A stretch of DNA of 5,694 nucleotides, from the NCBI GenBank assembly GCA_900766775.1, contig CAAFXN010000039.1, forward strand, positions 1 to 5,694, read 5' to 3'. Shown piece by piece: positions 1 to 5,435 of the stretch. This DNA is from Bacteroidales bacterium (GTDB lineage: Bacteria > Bacteroidota > Bacteroidia > Bacteroidales > Paludibacteraceae). How positions within the stretch are numbered: the first letter of the stretch is position 1; each line of letters opens with the position of its first letter. A program made the translations under genes and the position numbers. The notes beneath the pieces are model-generated. The model was not told the origin of the DNA, did no database searches, and worked only from the letters and a program-made list of their open reading frames with translations.

Positions 1-117
1 CTAACTAATCACTAACTAATCACTAACTAATCGCTAACTAATCACTAACTAATCACTAACTAATCACTAACTAATCGCTAACTAATCACTAACTAATCAC
101 TAACTAATCACTAACTA
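1..117. repeat. 11-bp tandem repeat array, about 10.6 copies, with a 44-bp higher-order period
   Basis: Ten full copies of CTAACTAATCA and a truncated eleventh (CTAACTA, 111-117) run head to tail from the first base, so the array probably continues beyond the window. Copies 3 (23-33) and 7 (67-77) end in G instead of A; all others are identical. The variant recurs every fourth copy, which implies amplification of a 44-bp block. Because 11 is not a multiple of 3 and the unit contains TAA (TTAG on the other strand), the array is closed to translation in all six frames. No function can be assigned. Confidence 0.97.
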
Positions 118-201
118 TGGTCTGCTGATGGTTTGTGCTGCGAAGCAGGAGTGGTGGGAGAGGTTTTTGAGAGATAATTTGGCGAGAAATGCCGATAATG
201 C

Positions 202-230
202 CCAAAAATGCTGTTCGAAGGCATTTTTGG
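202..230. other. Perfect 10-bp inverted repeat (hairpin) upstream of gldD
   Basis: CCAAAAATGC (202-211) and GCATTTTTGG (221-230) are exact reverse complements separated by a 9-nt loop. It ends about 35 bp before the proposed gldD -7 box. It could end transcription arriving from the left, with the T-run inside the 3' arm of the stem, or bind a regulator. The sequence does not decide. The rest of 118-296 holds no coding sequence I can support; the minus-strand frames here have no recognisable protein features. Confidence 0.6.
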
Positions 231-240
231 TAGTGAAATG

Positions 241-272
241 CTTGCATATATCGCGAAAAAAGTGTAACTTTG
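241..272 (+). promoter_or_regulatory. Bacteroidota-type sigma-ABfr promoter for gldD and the downstream genes
   Basis: TAACTTTG at 265-272 matches the Bacteroidota -7 consensus TAnnTTTG exactly. The -33 box expected about 20 bp upstream is represented by CTTG at 241-244, one mismatch from TTTG. Transcription would start near 279, leaving a leader of only about 18 nt before the gldD ATG. No other convincing TAnnTTTG was found in the gaps before the later plus-strand genes, so this may serve the whole run. The promoter is inferred from consensus only. Confidence 0.6.
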
Positions 273-296
273 CGGTCTGATACCACACCTTAGTAT

Positions 297-884
297 ATGT
301 ATATGAACTGCCGAATATATCCTTTGTGCCTTTTGTTGCCGATAGTGGTGCTCTGCGCGGGGTGCGGACGGACGTCCGTTCCGAAGCCTTACGGCTATGT
401 GCGGCTGACGATGCCCGATACCTGCTACGCGGACGCCGTGCCTGCGGGGTATCCGTATCGGTTTGATGTGTCGTGCAACGCAGAGGTGCTGCCTGTTCGT
501 GGCGAGCATGGGGAGCGGTATTGGATAGACCTGCATTATCCTGCGCTGAACGCGACGGTGCATTGCTCTTACCAGCCCGTGCGGGGGAACTTGCGCGAAC
601 TGACGGACGATGCGATTCGATTTGTGTATCGGCATTCGTCGCACGCTTCGTCTATCCCTGAGCAAGGTTTTGTGCACGCGGAGGCGCGAGTGTATGGCGT
701 GTTGTTCGATTTGGAGGGGAACACGGCGTCGTCAATGCAGTTCTTCGTAACGGATAGTGTGCGCCATTTCTTCCGCGCGGCAGCGTATTGCGACTGCGTG
801 CCCAATGCCGACTCGTTGGCGCCTGTATATGATTATCTGCACAAGGATGTGGTGCGCATGGTGGAGAGTTTTGAATGGAGGTAA
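297..884 (+). CDS. gldD: GldD family gliding-motility lipoprotein
   Basis: This 195-residue protein matches GldD in length and conserved blocks. After the signal come PKPYGYVRLTMP, a YPYRF block, YWIDLHYPALNATV, an EQGF-to-VYG stretch, then the family hallmark GNTASSMQFFVTDS (about 141-154), a PNADSLAP block and a closing ESFEWR. The N-terminus is a lipoprotein signal: R6, a hydrophobic run at about 8-21 and the lipobox-like CAGC with C23 as the acylated cysteine; Cys at -3 is slightly unusual, with Leu at -4. It should be an envelope lipoprotein. In gliding Bacteroidota GldD is needed for gliding, but non-gliding members carry it too, so motility cannot be assumed. The ATG at 303 is an alternative start that keeps the signal peptide. 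The 3' end overlaps the next gene, suggesting translational coupling. Confidence 0.92.
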   Translation: MYMNCRIYPLCLLLPIVVLCAGCGRTSVPKPYGYVRLTMPDTCYADAVPAGYPYRFDVSCNAEVLPVRGEHGERYWIDLHYPALNATVHCSYQPVRGNLRELTDDAIRFVYRHSSHASSIPEQGFVHAEARVYGVLFDLEGNTASSMQFFVTDSVRHFFRAAAYCDCVPNADSLAPVYDYLHKDVVRMVESFEWR

Positions 885-2242
885 TGCACTATATATCAGC
901 GGCTAAGGCGGAACAACGGAAGTTGTTCGCATGGTTAGTGGATCCAGAGAAGGCGGAGGCAGGACCCACCCCATCCCTCCCTACAAGAGCACCCCAAAAA
1001 TCGGAGATTTTTCGGGGACCCCGCAAGGGAGGGGGAATGTTGATTTTTGTGGGGGGAAGTAGTGGCGGTGAGCAGACGGAGAAAGTGGTCAAGCAGTTGA
1101 AAGCGCAGTACGATGTGCCAGTGGTGCTGTTTCCGGGTAATGTCCGTCAGGTAACGTCGGAGGCAGATGCGTTGCTTTTTCTGTCGCTCCTGTCGGGTCG
1201 CAATGCGGAGATGTTGGTGGGGCAGCAGGTGCGCGCGGCGGAGGCGGTCAGGCAGGCGGCGATAGAGACGATACCGATGGGTTATATCCTTGTGGACGGG
1301 GGGAGAGAGACGGCTGTGGCGCGTGTGTCGGGCACCCTACCGATAGCGCAAGAGGCGGTGGACGAGATAGTGCGGACCGCTATGGCGGCGGAGATGATGG
1401 GCAAGCAGTTGGTGTATTTAGAAGCCGGCAGCGGCGCGTTGGAGCCCGTGCGCGAGGAGGTGATTCGAGCCGTGAGGGCGGCTATTGCGTGTCCGCTGAT
1501 TGTGGGTGGCGGGATTCGCTCGACGGAGGCGATGCAGCGGGCTTATGACGCAGGGGCGGACATCGTGGTGGTGGGGAATTGGCTCGAAGAGCACCCAGAG
1601 GAAGTGGGGAAGTTCGTGGAGGGAGCAAGGAGCCAGGAACCAGGAGCCAAGACACTCAACGCCCAACTATGGTGCGGCTCCCGAACATGGGATAAACTTC
1701 CGGCAGCACCTTCCAAAAACTCTCAAGGTTCTACCATCAATACTCAATTTATATCCCCGCCCCCTTACCCCCTCCCCGTCCCGACAAGTCGGGATAAACG
1801 AAGCGAGGCGGGGGAGCATGCGCGATATATGGGGATGGCGTTGCGCGAGGCGGAGAAAGCGTTTGAAGCGGGAGAAGTGCCCGTGGGTTGCGTGGTGGTG
1901 GCGCAGGGGCAGGTGATAGGCAGAGGACACAACCTGACGGAGACCCTGCAAGATGTTACCGCGCATGCCGAGATGCAGGCGCTGACCGCTGCGGCGCAGA
2001 CCATCGGCGGGAAGTATTTGCCGGACGCAACGCTGTATGTTACGGTGGAGCCCTGCGTGATGTGTGCGGGCGCGATAGGATGGGCGCAGGTGAAGCAGGT
2101 GGTGTACGGCTGCGGGGACGAGAAACGCGGATTCACGCGCTTTGCGCCTCATGCGCTCCATGCCAAAGCCACGGTGGTGAGCGGCGTGCGCGAAGACGAA
2201 TGTCGAGCGCTCATGCAAGAGTTCTTTAGGGGAAGACGATAA
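875..2242 (+). CDS. Fused GGGP/HepGP synthase - tRNA adenosine(34) deaminase (TadA)
   Basis: One stop-free frame of 455 codons carries two unrelated enzymes. Residues about 4-250 are a group II GGGPS TIM barrel, which joins a prenyl diphosphate to sn-glycerol-1-phosphate. Visible motifs are VDPEK (22-26), FVGGS (58-62), ADALLFLSLLSGRN, the YLEAGSG block (181-187), VGGGIRS (210-216) and VVGN (232-235). Residues about 314-455 are TadA, which deaminates A34 of tRNA-Arg(ACG) to inosine. It has GEVPVG, HAE (364-366) and PCVMC (393-397), giving zinc ligands H364, C394 and C397 and the proton-shuttling E366, and it ends in the family-like EFFRGRR. The linker (about 251-313) is repeat DNA read as protein. 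Residues about 30-54 are also repeat-derived and replace the expected first barrel helix. The frame opens at ATG 875, but ATG 884 in a TAATG overlap with the gldD stop is equally plausible. Both domains are secure; a single bifunctional polypeptide is not proven. Confidence 0.88.
   Translation: MEVMHYISAAKAEQRKLFAWLVDPEKAEAGPTPSLPTRAPQKSEIFRGPRKGGGMLIFVGGSSGGEQTEKVVKQLKAQYDVPVVLFPGNVRQVTSEADALLFLSLLSGRNAEMLVGQQVRAAEAVRQAAIETIPMGYILVDGGRETAVARVSGTLPIAQEAVDEIVRTAMAAEMMGKQLVYLEAGSGALEPVREEVIRAVRAAIACPLIVGGGIRSTEAMQRAYDAGADIVVVGNWLEEHPEEVGKFVEGARSQEPGAKTLNAQLWCGSRTWDKLPAAPSKNSQGSTINTQFISPPPYPLPVPTSRDKRSEAGEHARYMGMALREAEKAFEAGEVPVGCVVVAQGQVIGRGHNLTETLQDVTAHAEMQALTAAAQTIGGKYLPDATLYVTVEPCVMCAGAIGWAQVKQVVYGCGDEKRGFTRFAPHALHAKATVVSGVREDECRALMQEFFRGRR
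963..1036. repeat. Palindromic element in frame inside the GGGPS domain
   Basis: The segment has nested inverted repeats. The outer arms are CCCTCCCT (975-982) and AGGGAGGG (1026-1033). The inner arms are CCCCAAAAATC (992-1002) and GATTTTTCGGGG (1006-1017), complementary apart from one bulged C at 1013, around a 3-nt loop. It has no stop codon in any of the three forward frames and is read as a Pro/Gly/Arg/Lys-rich stretch (residues about 30-54) between the active-site VDPEK and FVGGS strands. It resembles an intergenic palindromic repeat more than protein-coding DNA. The exact borders are uncertain because no target duplication is evident. Confidence 0.7.
1622..1649. repeat. 7-bp tandem repeat, four copies, at the start of the inter-domain linker
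   Basis: The four units are GGAGCAA, GGAGCCA, GGAACCA and GGAGCCA, consensus GGAGCCA. The array begins just after the last residues assignable to the GGGPS barrel (KFVEG). It probably marks the point where ancestral coding sequence gives way to former intergenic DNA. The unit is not a multiple of 3, so it does not produce a repeated peptide. Confidence 0.85.
1755..1816. repeat. C-tract/hairpin/G-tract palindromic element just before the TadA domain
   Basis: A C-rich stretch (1755-1777) leads into a perfect inverted repeat, TCCCGAC (1779-1785) and GTCGGGA (1788-1794) with a 2-nt centre, followed by a short spacer and a G-rich end. An outer pair, CTCCCC (1772-1777) and GGGGAG (1811-1816), encloses it. 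The order of parts (C-tract, hairpin, spacer, G-tract) is the same as in the element at 963-1036, although the hairpin sequences differ. Its end touches the first conserved TadA residues, as expected for an element that once lay in an intergenic gap. Confidence 0.65.
1814..2242 (+). other. tadA: TadA domain with a possible independent internal start
   Basis: Recognisable TadA sequence begins at about codon 314 of the fused frame, where EHARYMGMALREAEKAF matches the usual first helix of the family. The only nearby in-frame ATG codons are at 1829 and 1835. Starting at 1829 would give a 137-residue TadA lacking about five residues of that helix; stand-alone TadA proteins are usually about 150 residues. 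Internal initiation is therefore possible but not ideal, and no clear ribosome binding site stands out. The zinc site and PCxxC motif are intact, so deaminase activity is expected whether it is made as a fusion or alone. TadA is commonly essential, which argues that this half is functional. Confidence 0.55.
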
Positions 2243-2294
2243 TAGAAAGAATAGAAATCTTAGAATTTCTAGAAATTCTAGAAAGACTAGAAAG
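2241..2294. repeat. 9-bp tandem repeat, six copies, immediately after the tadA stop
   Basis: The units are AATAGAAAG, AATAGAAAT, CTTAGAATT, TCTAGAAAT, TCTAGAAAG and ACTAGAAAG, consensus NNTAGAAAG. The array starts on the last two bases of the TAA stop. Because the period is three codons, TAG recurs in the tadA frame at 2243, 2252, 2261, 2270, 2279 and 2288, so the stop is backed by six more in-frame stops. The middle contains the perfect 20-bp palindrome TAGAATTTCTAGAAATTCTA (2261-2280). The remainder of the gap to 2340 is AT-rich with no recognisable -7 box. Confidence 0.85.
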
Positions 2295-2340
2295 ACAAAA
2301 ACTACAAACAATAACAACTGCTAAACAAAACTTAAACGAT

Positions 2341-4263
2341 ATGTCCCTTTTTTCTCCCAACAAGACCATCTCCAATGTGCTACGCAAGGCGGGGTTAGTG
2401 CTGCCTTTCATCGCATTGGCGGTGCTGTCTGCGGTGCTCTTCCCGCGCTATACGACTTCGTTTCGCTACCATTGCGAGGTAGGCAAACCGTGGGCATACG
2501 ACCTCGTAACGGCGGAGTTCGACTTCCCTATCTACAAGACCTCTGCGCAGTTGGCGGCGGAAGAGCGGCAGTTGCTGGAGACCTTTGCCCCCTGCTTTAC
2601 GCCCGTCGTCGGCGGGCAATGGGCTGCGGATGGAGCGGTGTTGCCGATTATCAGTTACGAAGACAGGAATTGGATGGAGCAAGAGGGCTACAGCCGGCTG
2701 GCGGTCATCAGTAACCATGTCTCCACGACCTACCCGCTGGACGATGTGCTGACCGAAAAGTCCGCTTACGAGCGTCTCGGCGTGCAAACACCTGCGAACA
2801 TTGCGCTCGACACCGCAATGACCAACCGACTGAAAACGAAACTGTTAGCGTCTATCGCCCCCACGCAGGGCATTGTGCAGACGGGGGAGAAGATTATCGA
2901 CCGCGGGGAGATAGTTACCGAGCGCGATTACCAAATCTTGCAGTCGCTGCGTCGTGCTTGCGAGGAAGACACCCTCACCCAGCACCAGCGTATTTGGTCT
3001 ATCATTGGCGAGGCGGTGTTGGTTACGCTGTTCTTGTTCCTCTTCATGCTCTATCTCTACGTCTTTCGACCTATCTACATCAACAACATGCGGACAGTGC
3101 TGTTTTTCTGCCTGCTGTCGGGGATTGTCATCGTGTTGTCGTGCCTGACGCTGCGCTATACCGACCTGAATATCTACCTGATACCTTTCGCGTGGGTGCC
3201 CATCCTGACGCGCGTGTTCTTCGACGCGCGCACGGGTCTTTTCCTGCATTTCACCACAGTGCTCATCGTCTCGCTCATCGCGCCGCAGCCGGTGCAGTTC
3301 TTCTTCATACAGGTGGCGGTGGGCATGGTGGCGGTGTCGAGCCTGAGCGACATGACACGCCGCGCGCAACTGGCGCAGACGGCAGCGTGGATATTTGTTA
3401 CGCAGACCTTGGCATACACCGCTTTCACCTTCGCTGCCACGGGCGATTACCACACACTGGAGCCCATGACCTACCTCTATTTTTTCGTGAACGCGCTGCT
3501 CATCATCGGCTCCTACGGCTTGATTTACCTCTTCGAGAAGATGTTCCGCTTCATCTCGTCGATTACGCTTATCGAACTGACGGATATCAACTCCGACCTG
3601 CTGCATACGATGGCGGAGCAGGCGCCGGGGACGTTCCAGCACTCGATGCAGGTGTCGAACCTCGCTACGGAGGCGGCGAAAGCCATTGGCGCGAATGCCC
3701 TGCTCGTGCGTACGGGGGCGCTCTACCACGACATAGGCAAACTGCGTGCACCGCTCTACTTCACTGAGAATCAGCAAGGCGGACCTAACCCGTTGCTGAC
3801 GATGTCGCCCCAAGAGGCGGCGCAGGAGGTGATAAAACACGTAACCGAAGGCGAGGAGATGGCACGCAAACACCACCTGCCGGAGATGATTATCAACTTC
3901 ATCACCACCCACCACGGCACAACGCTCACCCGTTATTTCTACAACACCTACGCCAATGCCCACCCGGGCGAGGAAGTGGATAAGACGCTGTTCCAGTACC
4001 CCGGACCCAAGCCCACGACCAAGGAGGCGGCTATCCTGATGATGGCAGACGCCGTGGAGGCGCGCAGCCGCAGCCTCACGGACTACAGCGAGGAGGCGAT
4101 TGCCAAGGCGGTGGACCAGATGATTGACCAGCAGATAGCCGACGGGCAGTTCGCCGAGACGCCGCTGTCGTTCAAGGATGTGGAGGACATCCGCCGCGTC
4201 TTCAAAGAGCGTATCTCCACCATTAACCACCACCGTATAGCGTATCCTACGCTGAATAGATAA
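2341..4263 (+). CDS. pgpH: PgpH-like membrane HD phosphodiesterase (7TM-HD, c-di-AMP hydrolase)
   Basis: This 640-residue protein has the full 7TM-HD architecture. An N-terminal membrane segment (about 17-35) is followed by an extracytoplasmic 7TMR-HDED region (about 36-218, with PWAYDLVTAEFDFPI near its start). A cluster of membrane helices lies at about 219-402, and a cytoplasmic HD domain fills the rest. The metal-binding set is visible: H434 (FQHSMQ), H463-D464 in YHDIGK, H500 (IKHVTEG), H524-H525 in THHGT, and D570 in MMADAVEARSRS. Family members degrade the second messenger c-di-AMP to pApA, with effects on osmotic and cell-wall homeostasis, and the membrane sensor part is thought to control activity. 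At 640 residues it is somewhat shorter than Listeria PgpH, but no domain is missing. The ATG at 2341 lies 98 bp after the tadA stop and just before the hydrophobic N-terminus, with no clear Shine-Dalgarno. The substrate is assigned by family only. Confidence 0.9.
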   Translation: MSLFSPNKTISNVLRKAGLVLPFIALAVLSAVLFPRYTTSFRYHCEVGKPWAYDLVTAEFDFPIYKTSAQLAAEERQLLETFAPCFTPVVGGQWAADGAVLPIISYEDRNWMEQEGYSRLAVISNHVSTTYPLDDVLTEKSAYERLGVQTPANIALDTAMTNRLKTKLLASIAPTQGIVQTGEKIIDRGEIVTERDYQILQSLRRACEEDTLTQHQRIWSIIGEAVLVTLFLFLFMLYLYVFRPIYINNMRTVLFFCLLSGIVIVLSCLTLRYTDLNIYLIPFAWVPILTRVFFDARTGLFLHFTTVLIVSLIAPQPVQFFFIQVAVGMVAVSSLSDMTRRAQLAQTAAWIFVTQTLAYTAFTFAATGDYHTLEPMTYLYFFVNALLIIGSYGLIYLFEKMFRFISSITLIELTDINSDLLHTMAEQAPGTFQHSMQVSNLATEAAKAIGANALLVRTGALYHDIGKLRAPLYFTENQQGGPNPLLTMSPQEAAQEVIKHVTEGEEMARKHHLPEMIINFITTHHGTTLTRYFYNTYANAHPGEEVDKTLFQYPGPKPTTKEAAILMMADAVEARSRSLTDYSEEAIAKAVDQMIDQQIADGQFAETPLSFKDVEDIRRVFKERISTINHHRIAYPTLNR

Positions 4264-4272
4264 CGATATATC

Positions 4273-5241
4273 GTGAAAAGGATGTTGTATCTTGCCCCCA
4301 TGGAGGATGTTACGGACCCCGCTTTCCGCCTGCTCTGCAAGCGGTTTGGCGCGGATAGGGTCTATACGGAGTTCGTCAACGCCGACGCGCTGGTGCGCGA
4401 TGTGGCGTCCACCGTCCGCAAGTTGCAGATAAGCGACGCGGAGCGCCCCGTGGCGATACAGATTTACGGCAAAGACCCCGTGGCGATGGCGGACGCGGCG
4501 CAGATAGTGGAGCAGGCGAAGCCCGATTTCATCGACATCAACTTCGGTTGCCCGGTGAAGAAAGTTGCGGGCAAGGGTGCCGGTGCGGGATTGCTGCAGA
4601 CGCCTGACCGCTTGCTGGAAATCACCCGCGCCGTGGTCAACGCCGTGCATACGCCCGTTACCGTCAAGACGCGCCTCGGCTGGGACGAGCAGCACCTCAT
4701 CATCGTCGATTTGGCGGAGGCGTTGCAGGACTGCGGTATCGCCGAACTGGCTATCCACGGGCGCACGCGCAGCCAGATGTACCGCGGCGACGCCGACTGG
4801 ACGCTCATCGGCGAGGTGAAGAACAACCCGCGCATGCACATCCCCATCATCGGCAACGGCGATGTAACCACGCCCGAGCGCGCAAGAGAGTGCTTTGACC
4901 GCTATGGTGTGGACGCCATCATGATTGGGCGCGCCACCTTCGGCTGCCCGTGGATTTTCGAGGATATTCGCCTTGGTTTGGCGGGCGAGGAAGTGCCGCC
5001 GCGACCGATGGCATGGTGCGTGGAGATACTGAAAGAGCACGTGGAGCGGAGCATAGCGTGGATAGGCGACGAGCGCAAGGGCATTGTCCATTCCCGCCGC
5101 CATTTCGCCGCTTCGCCGGTCTTCAAAGGGCTGCCAGACTTCAAGCAGACGCGTATCGCCCTCCTCCGCGCGGACACCAAAGCCGAGGTGTTTCAAATCA
5201 TGGACGACATCGTACAAAAATGGGGCACACCGAACGATTAG
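4273..5241 (+). CDS. dusB: tRNA-dihydrouridine synthase (DusB-like)
   Basis: This complete 322-residue flavoenzyme of the Dus family reduces a specific uridine in the tRNA D-loop to dihydrouridine, using FMN and NADPH. Motifs occur in the expected order: LAPMEDVTDPAFR at the N-terminus (FMN binding), the catalytic-cysteine motif NFGCPVKKV with C93, K132 in TVKTRLGWD, H162 in IHGRTRSQMYRG, N195 in IIGNGDV, and IGRATFGCPW near 219-227, where the flavin phosphate binds. CPVKKV resembles DusB (CPAKKV) more than DusA or DusC, but which uridine is modified cannot be read from sequence. The GTG at 4273 gives MKRMLYLAPM; the ATG at 4282 gives MLYLAPM and is equally possible, since the first beta strand starts there. 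The GTG lies 9 bp after the pgpH stop, which suggests co-transcription. The gap is the 10-bp palindrome CGATATATCG (4264-4273). Confidence 0.93.
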   Translation: MKRMLYLAPMEDVTDPAFRLLCKRFGADRVYTEFVNADALVRDVASTVRKLQISDAERPVAIQIYGKDPVAMADAAQIVEQAKPDFIDINFGCPVKKVAGKGAGAGLLQTPDRLLEITRAVVNAVHTPVTVKTRLGWDEQHLIIVDLAEALQDCGIAELAIHGRTRSQMYRGDADWTLIGEVKNNPRMHIPIIGNGDVTTPERARECFDRYGVDAIMIGRATFGCPWIFEDIRLGLAGEEVPPRPMAWCVEILKEHVERSIAWIGDERKGIVHSRRHFAASPVFKGLPDFKQTRIALLRADTKAEVFQIMDDIVQKWGTPND

Positions 5242-5282
5242 CGTTCGATTGCCTCTTTCCGCCTGCAAAAATACCCTGACTT

Positions 5283-5359
5283 TATCGGAACATTATCGCG
5301 GGTCTATCGCGGGTCTATCGCGGGTCGTCCGCAGGTCGTCCGCAGGTCGTCCGCGGGTC
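5283..5359. repeat. GC-rich 11-bp tandem repeat array between dusB and sufS
   Basis: Three exact copies of TATCGCGGGTC (5294-5326) are followed by two of GTCCGCAGGTC (5327-5348) and one GTCCGCGGGTC (5349-5359). A degenerate unit, TATCGGAACAT (5283-5293), precedes them in phase. The core CGCGGGTC or CGCAGGTC is shared and the first bases switch from TAT to GTC half way, so two sub-families are joined. The 7-mer TCGGAAC occurs at both edges (5285-5291 and 5358-5364). It lies between converging genes. No open frame with protein-like features covers it. Confidence 0.93.
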
Positions 5360-5370
5360 GGAACCTCCTC

Positions 5371-5409
5371 AAAAACAAAAAGAGACTGCTTGACCAATCG
5401 GTTAGACAG
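5371..5409 (-). terminator. Possible terminator for the minus-strand sufS
   Basis: Read on the minus strand after the sufS stop, an imperfect hairpin (5409-5386; arms of 10 nt, loop GATT, two mismatches and one wobble pair) is followed by the U-rich tract TCTCTTTTTGTTTTTG (5385-5370). This has the arrangement of an intrinsic terminator, though the stem is weak. The plus-strand RNA folds better at the same place because the mismatches become G-U pairs, but no T-run follows it in that direction. It may still slow transcription coming from dusB. Confidence 0.4.
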
Positions 5410-5435
5410 CCCCAAGCGAATCACAGAAAAAGCCT

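Noticed and set aside
1..117. CRISPR-like array
   Set aside because: The units are 11 bp and contiguous with no unique spacers, and no cas gene is nearby.
111..677. A 188-codon minus-strand open frame opposite gldD
   Set aside because: It is Arg/His/Pro-rich with no recognisable domain and overlaps a confidently identified gldD; it is a shadow frame.
1667..2317. A 216-codon minus-strand frame opposite tadA with a hydrophobic N-terminus
   Set aside because: The hydrophobic start is the antisense reading of the nonamer repeat (Phe/Leu from TTTCTA), and the rest is antisense to conserved TadA motifs.
2295..2340. Independent promoter directly before pgpH
   Set aside because: I found no TAnnTTTG box on the plus strand in this AT-rich stretch.
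5231..5247. Hairpin CGAACG / CGTTCG around the dusB stop as a terminator
   Set aside because: The stem is only 6 bp and is followed by GC-containing sequence with no T-run, so it does not meet the criteria for an intrinsic terminator.
2845..5268. An 807-codon minus-strand open frame antisense to pgpH and dusB
   Set aside because: It is composition-driven: GC-rich codon use in the two sense genes suppresses stops on the opposite strand. The translation is His/Arg-rich with no family motif, while both sense genes have complete catalytic motifs.
5283..5359. Iteron-type replication origin
   Set aside because: The repeats are iteron-like in spacing, but there is no rep gene, DnaA-box cluster or AT-rich unwinding stretch beside them.
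5371..5420. tRNA-like sequence next to the sufS 3' end
   Set aside because: There is a single imperfect hairpin only; no cloverleaf arms, T-loop or acceptor pairing can be traced.
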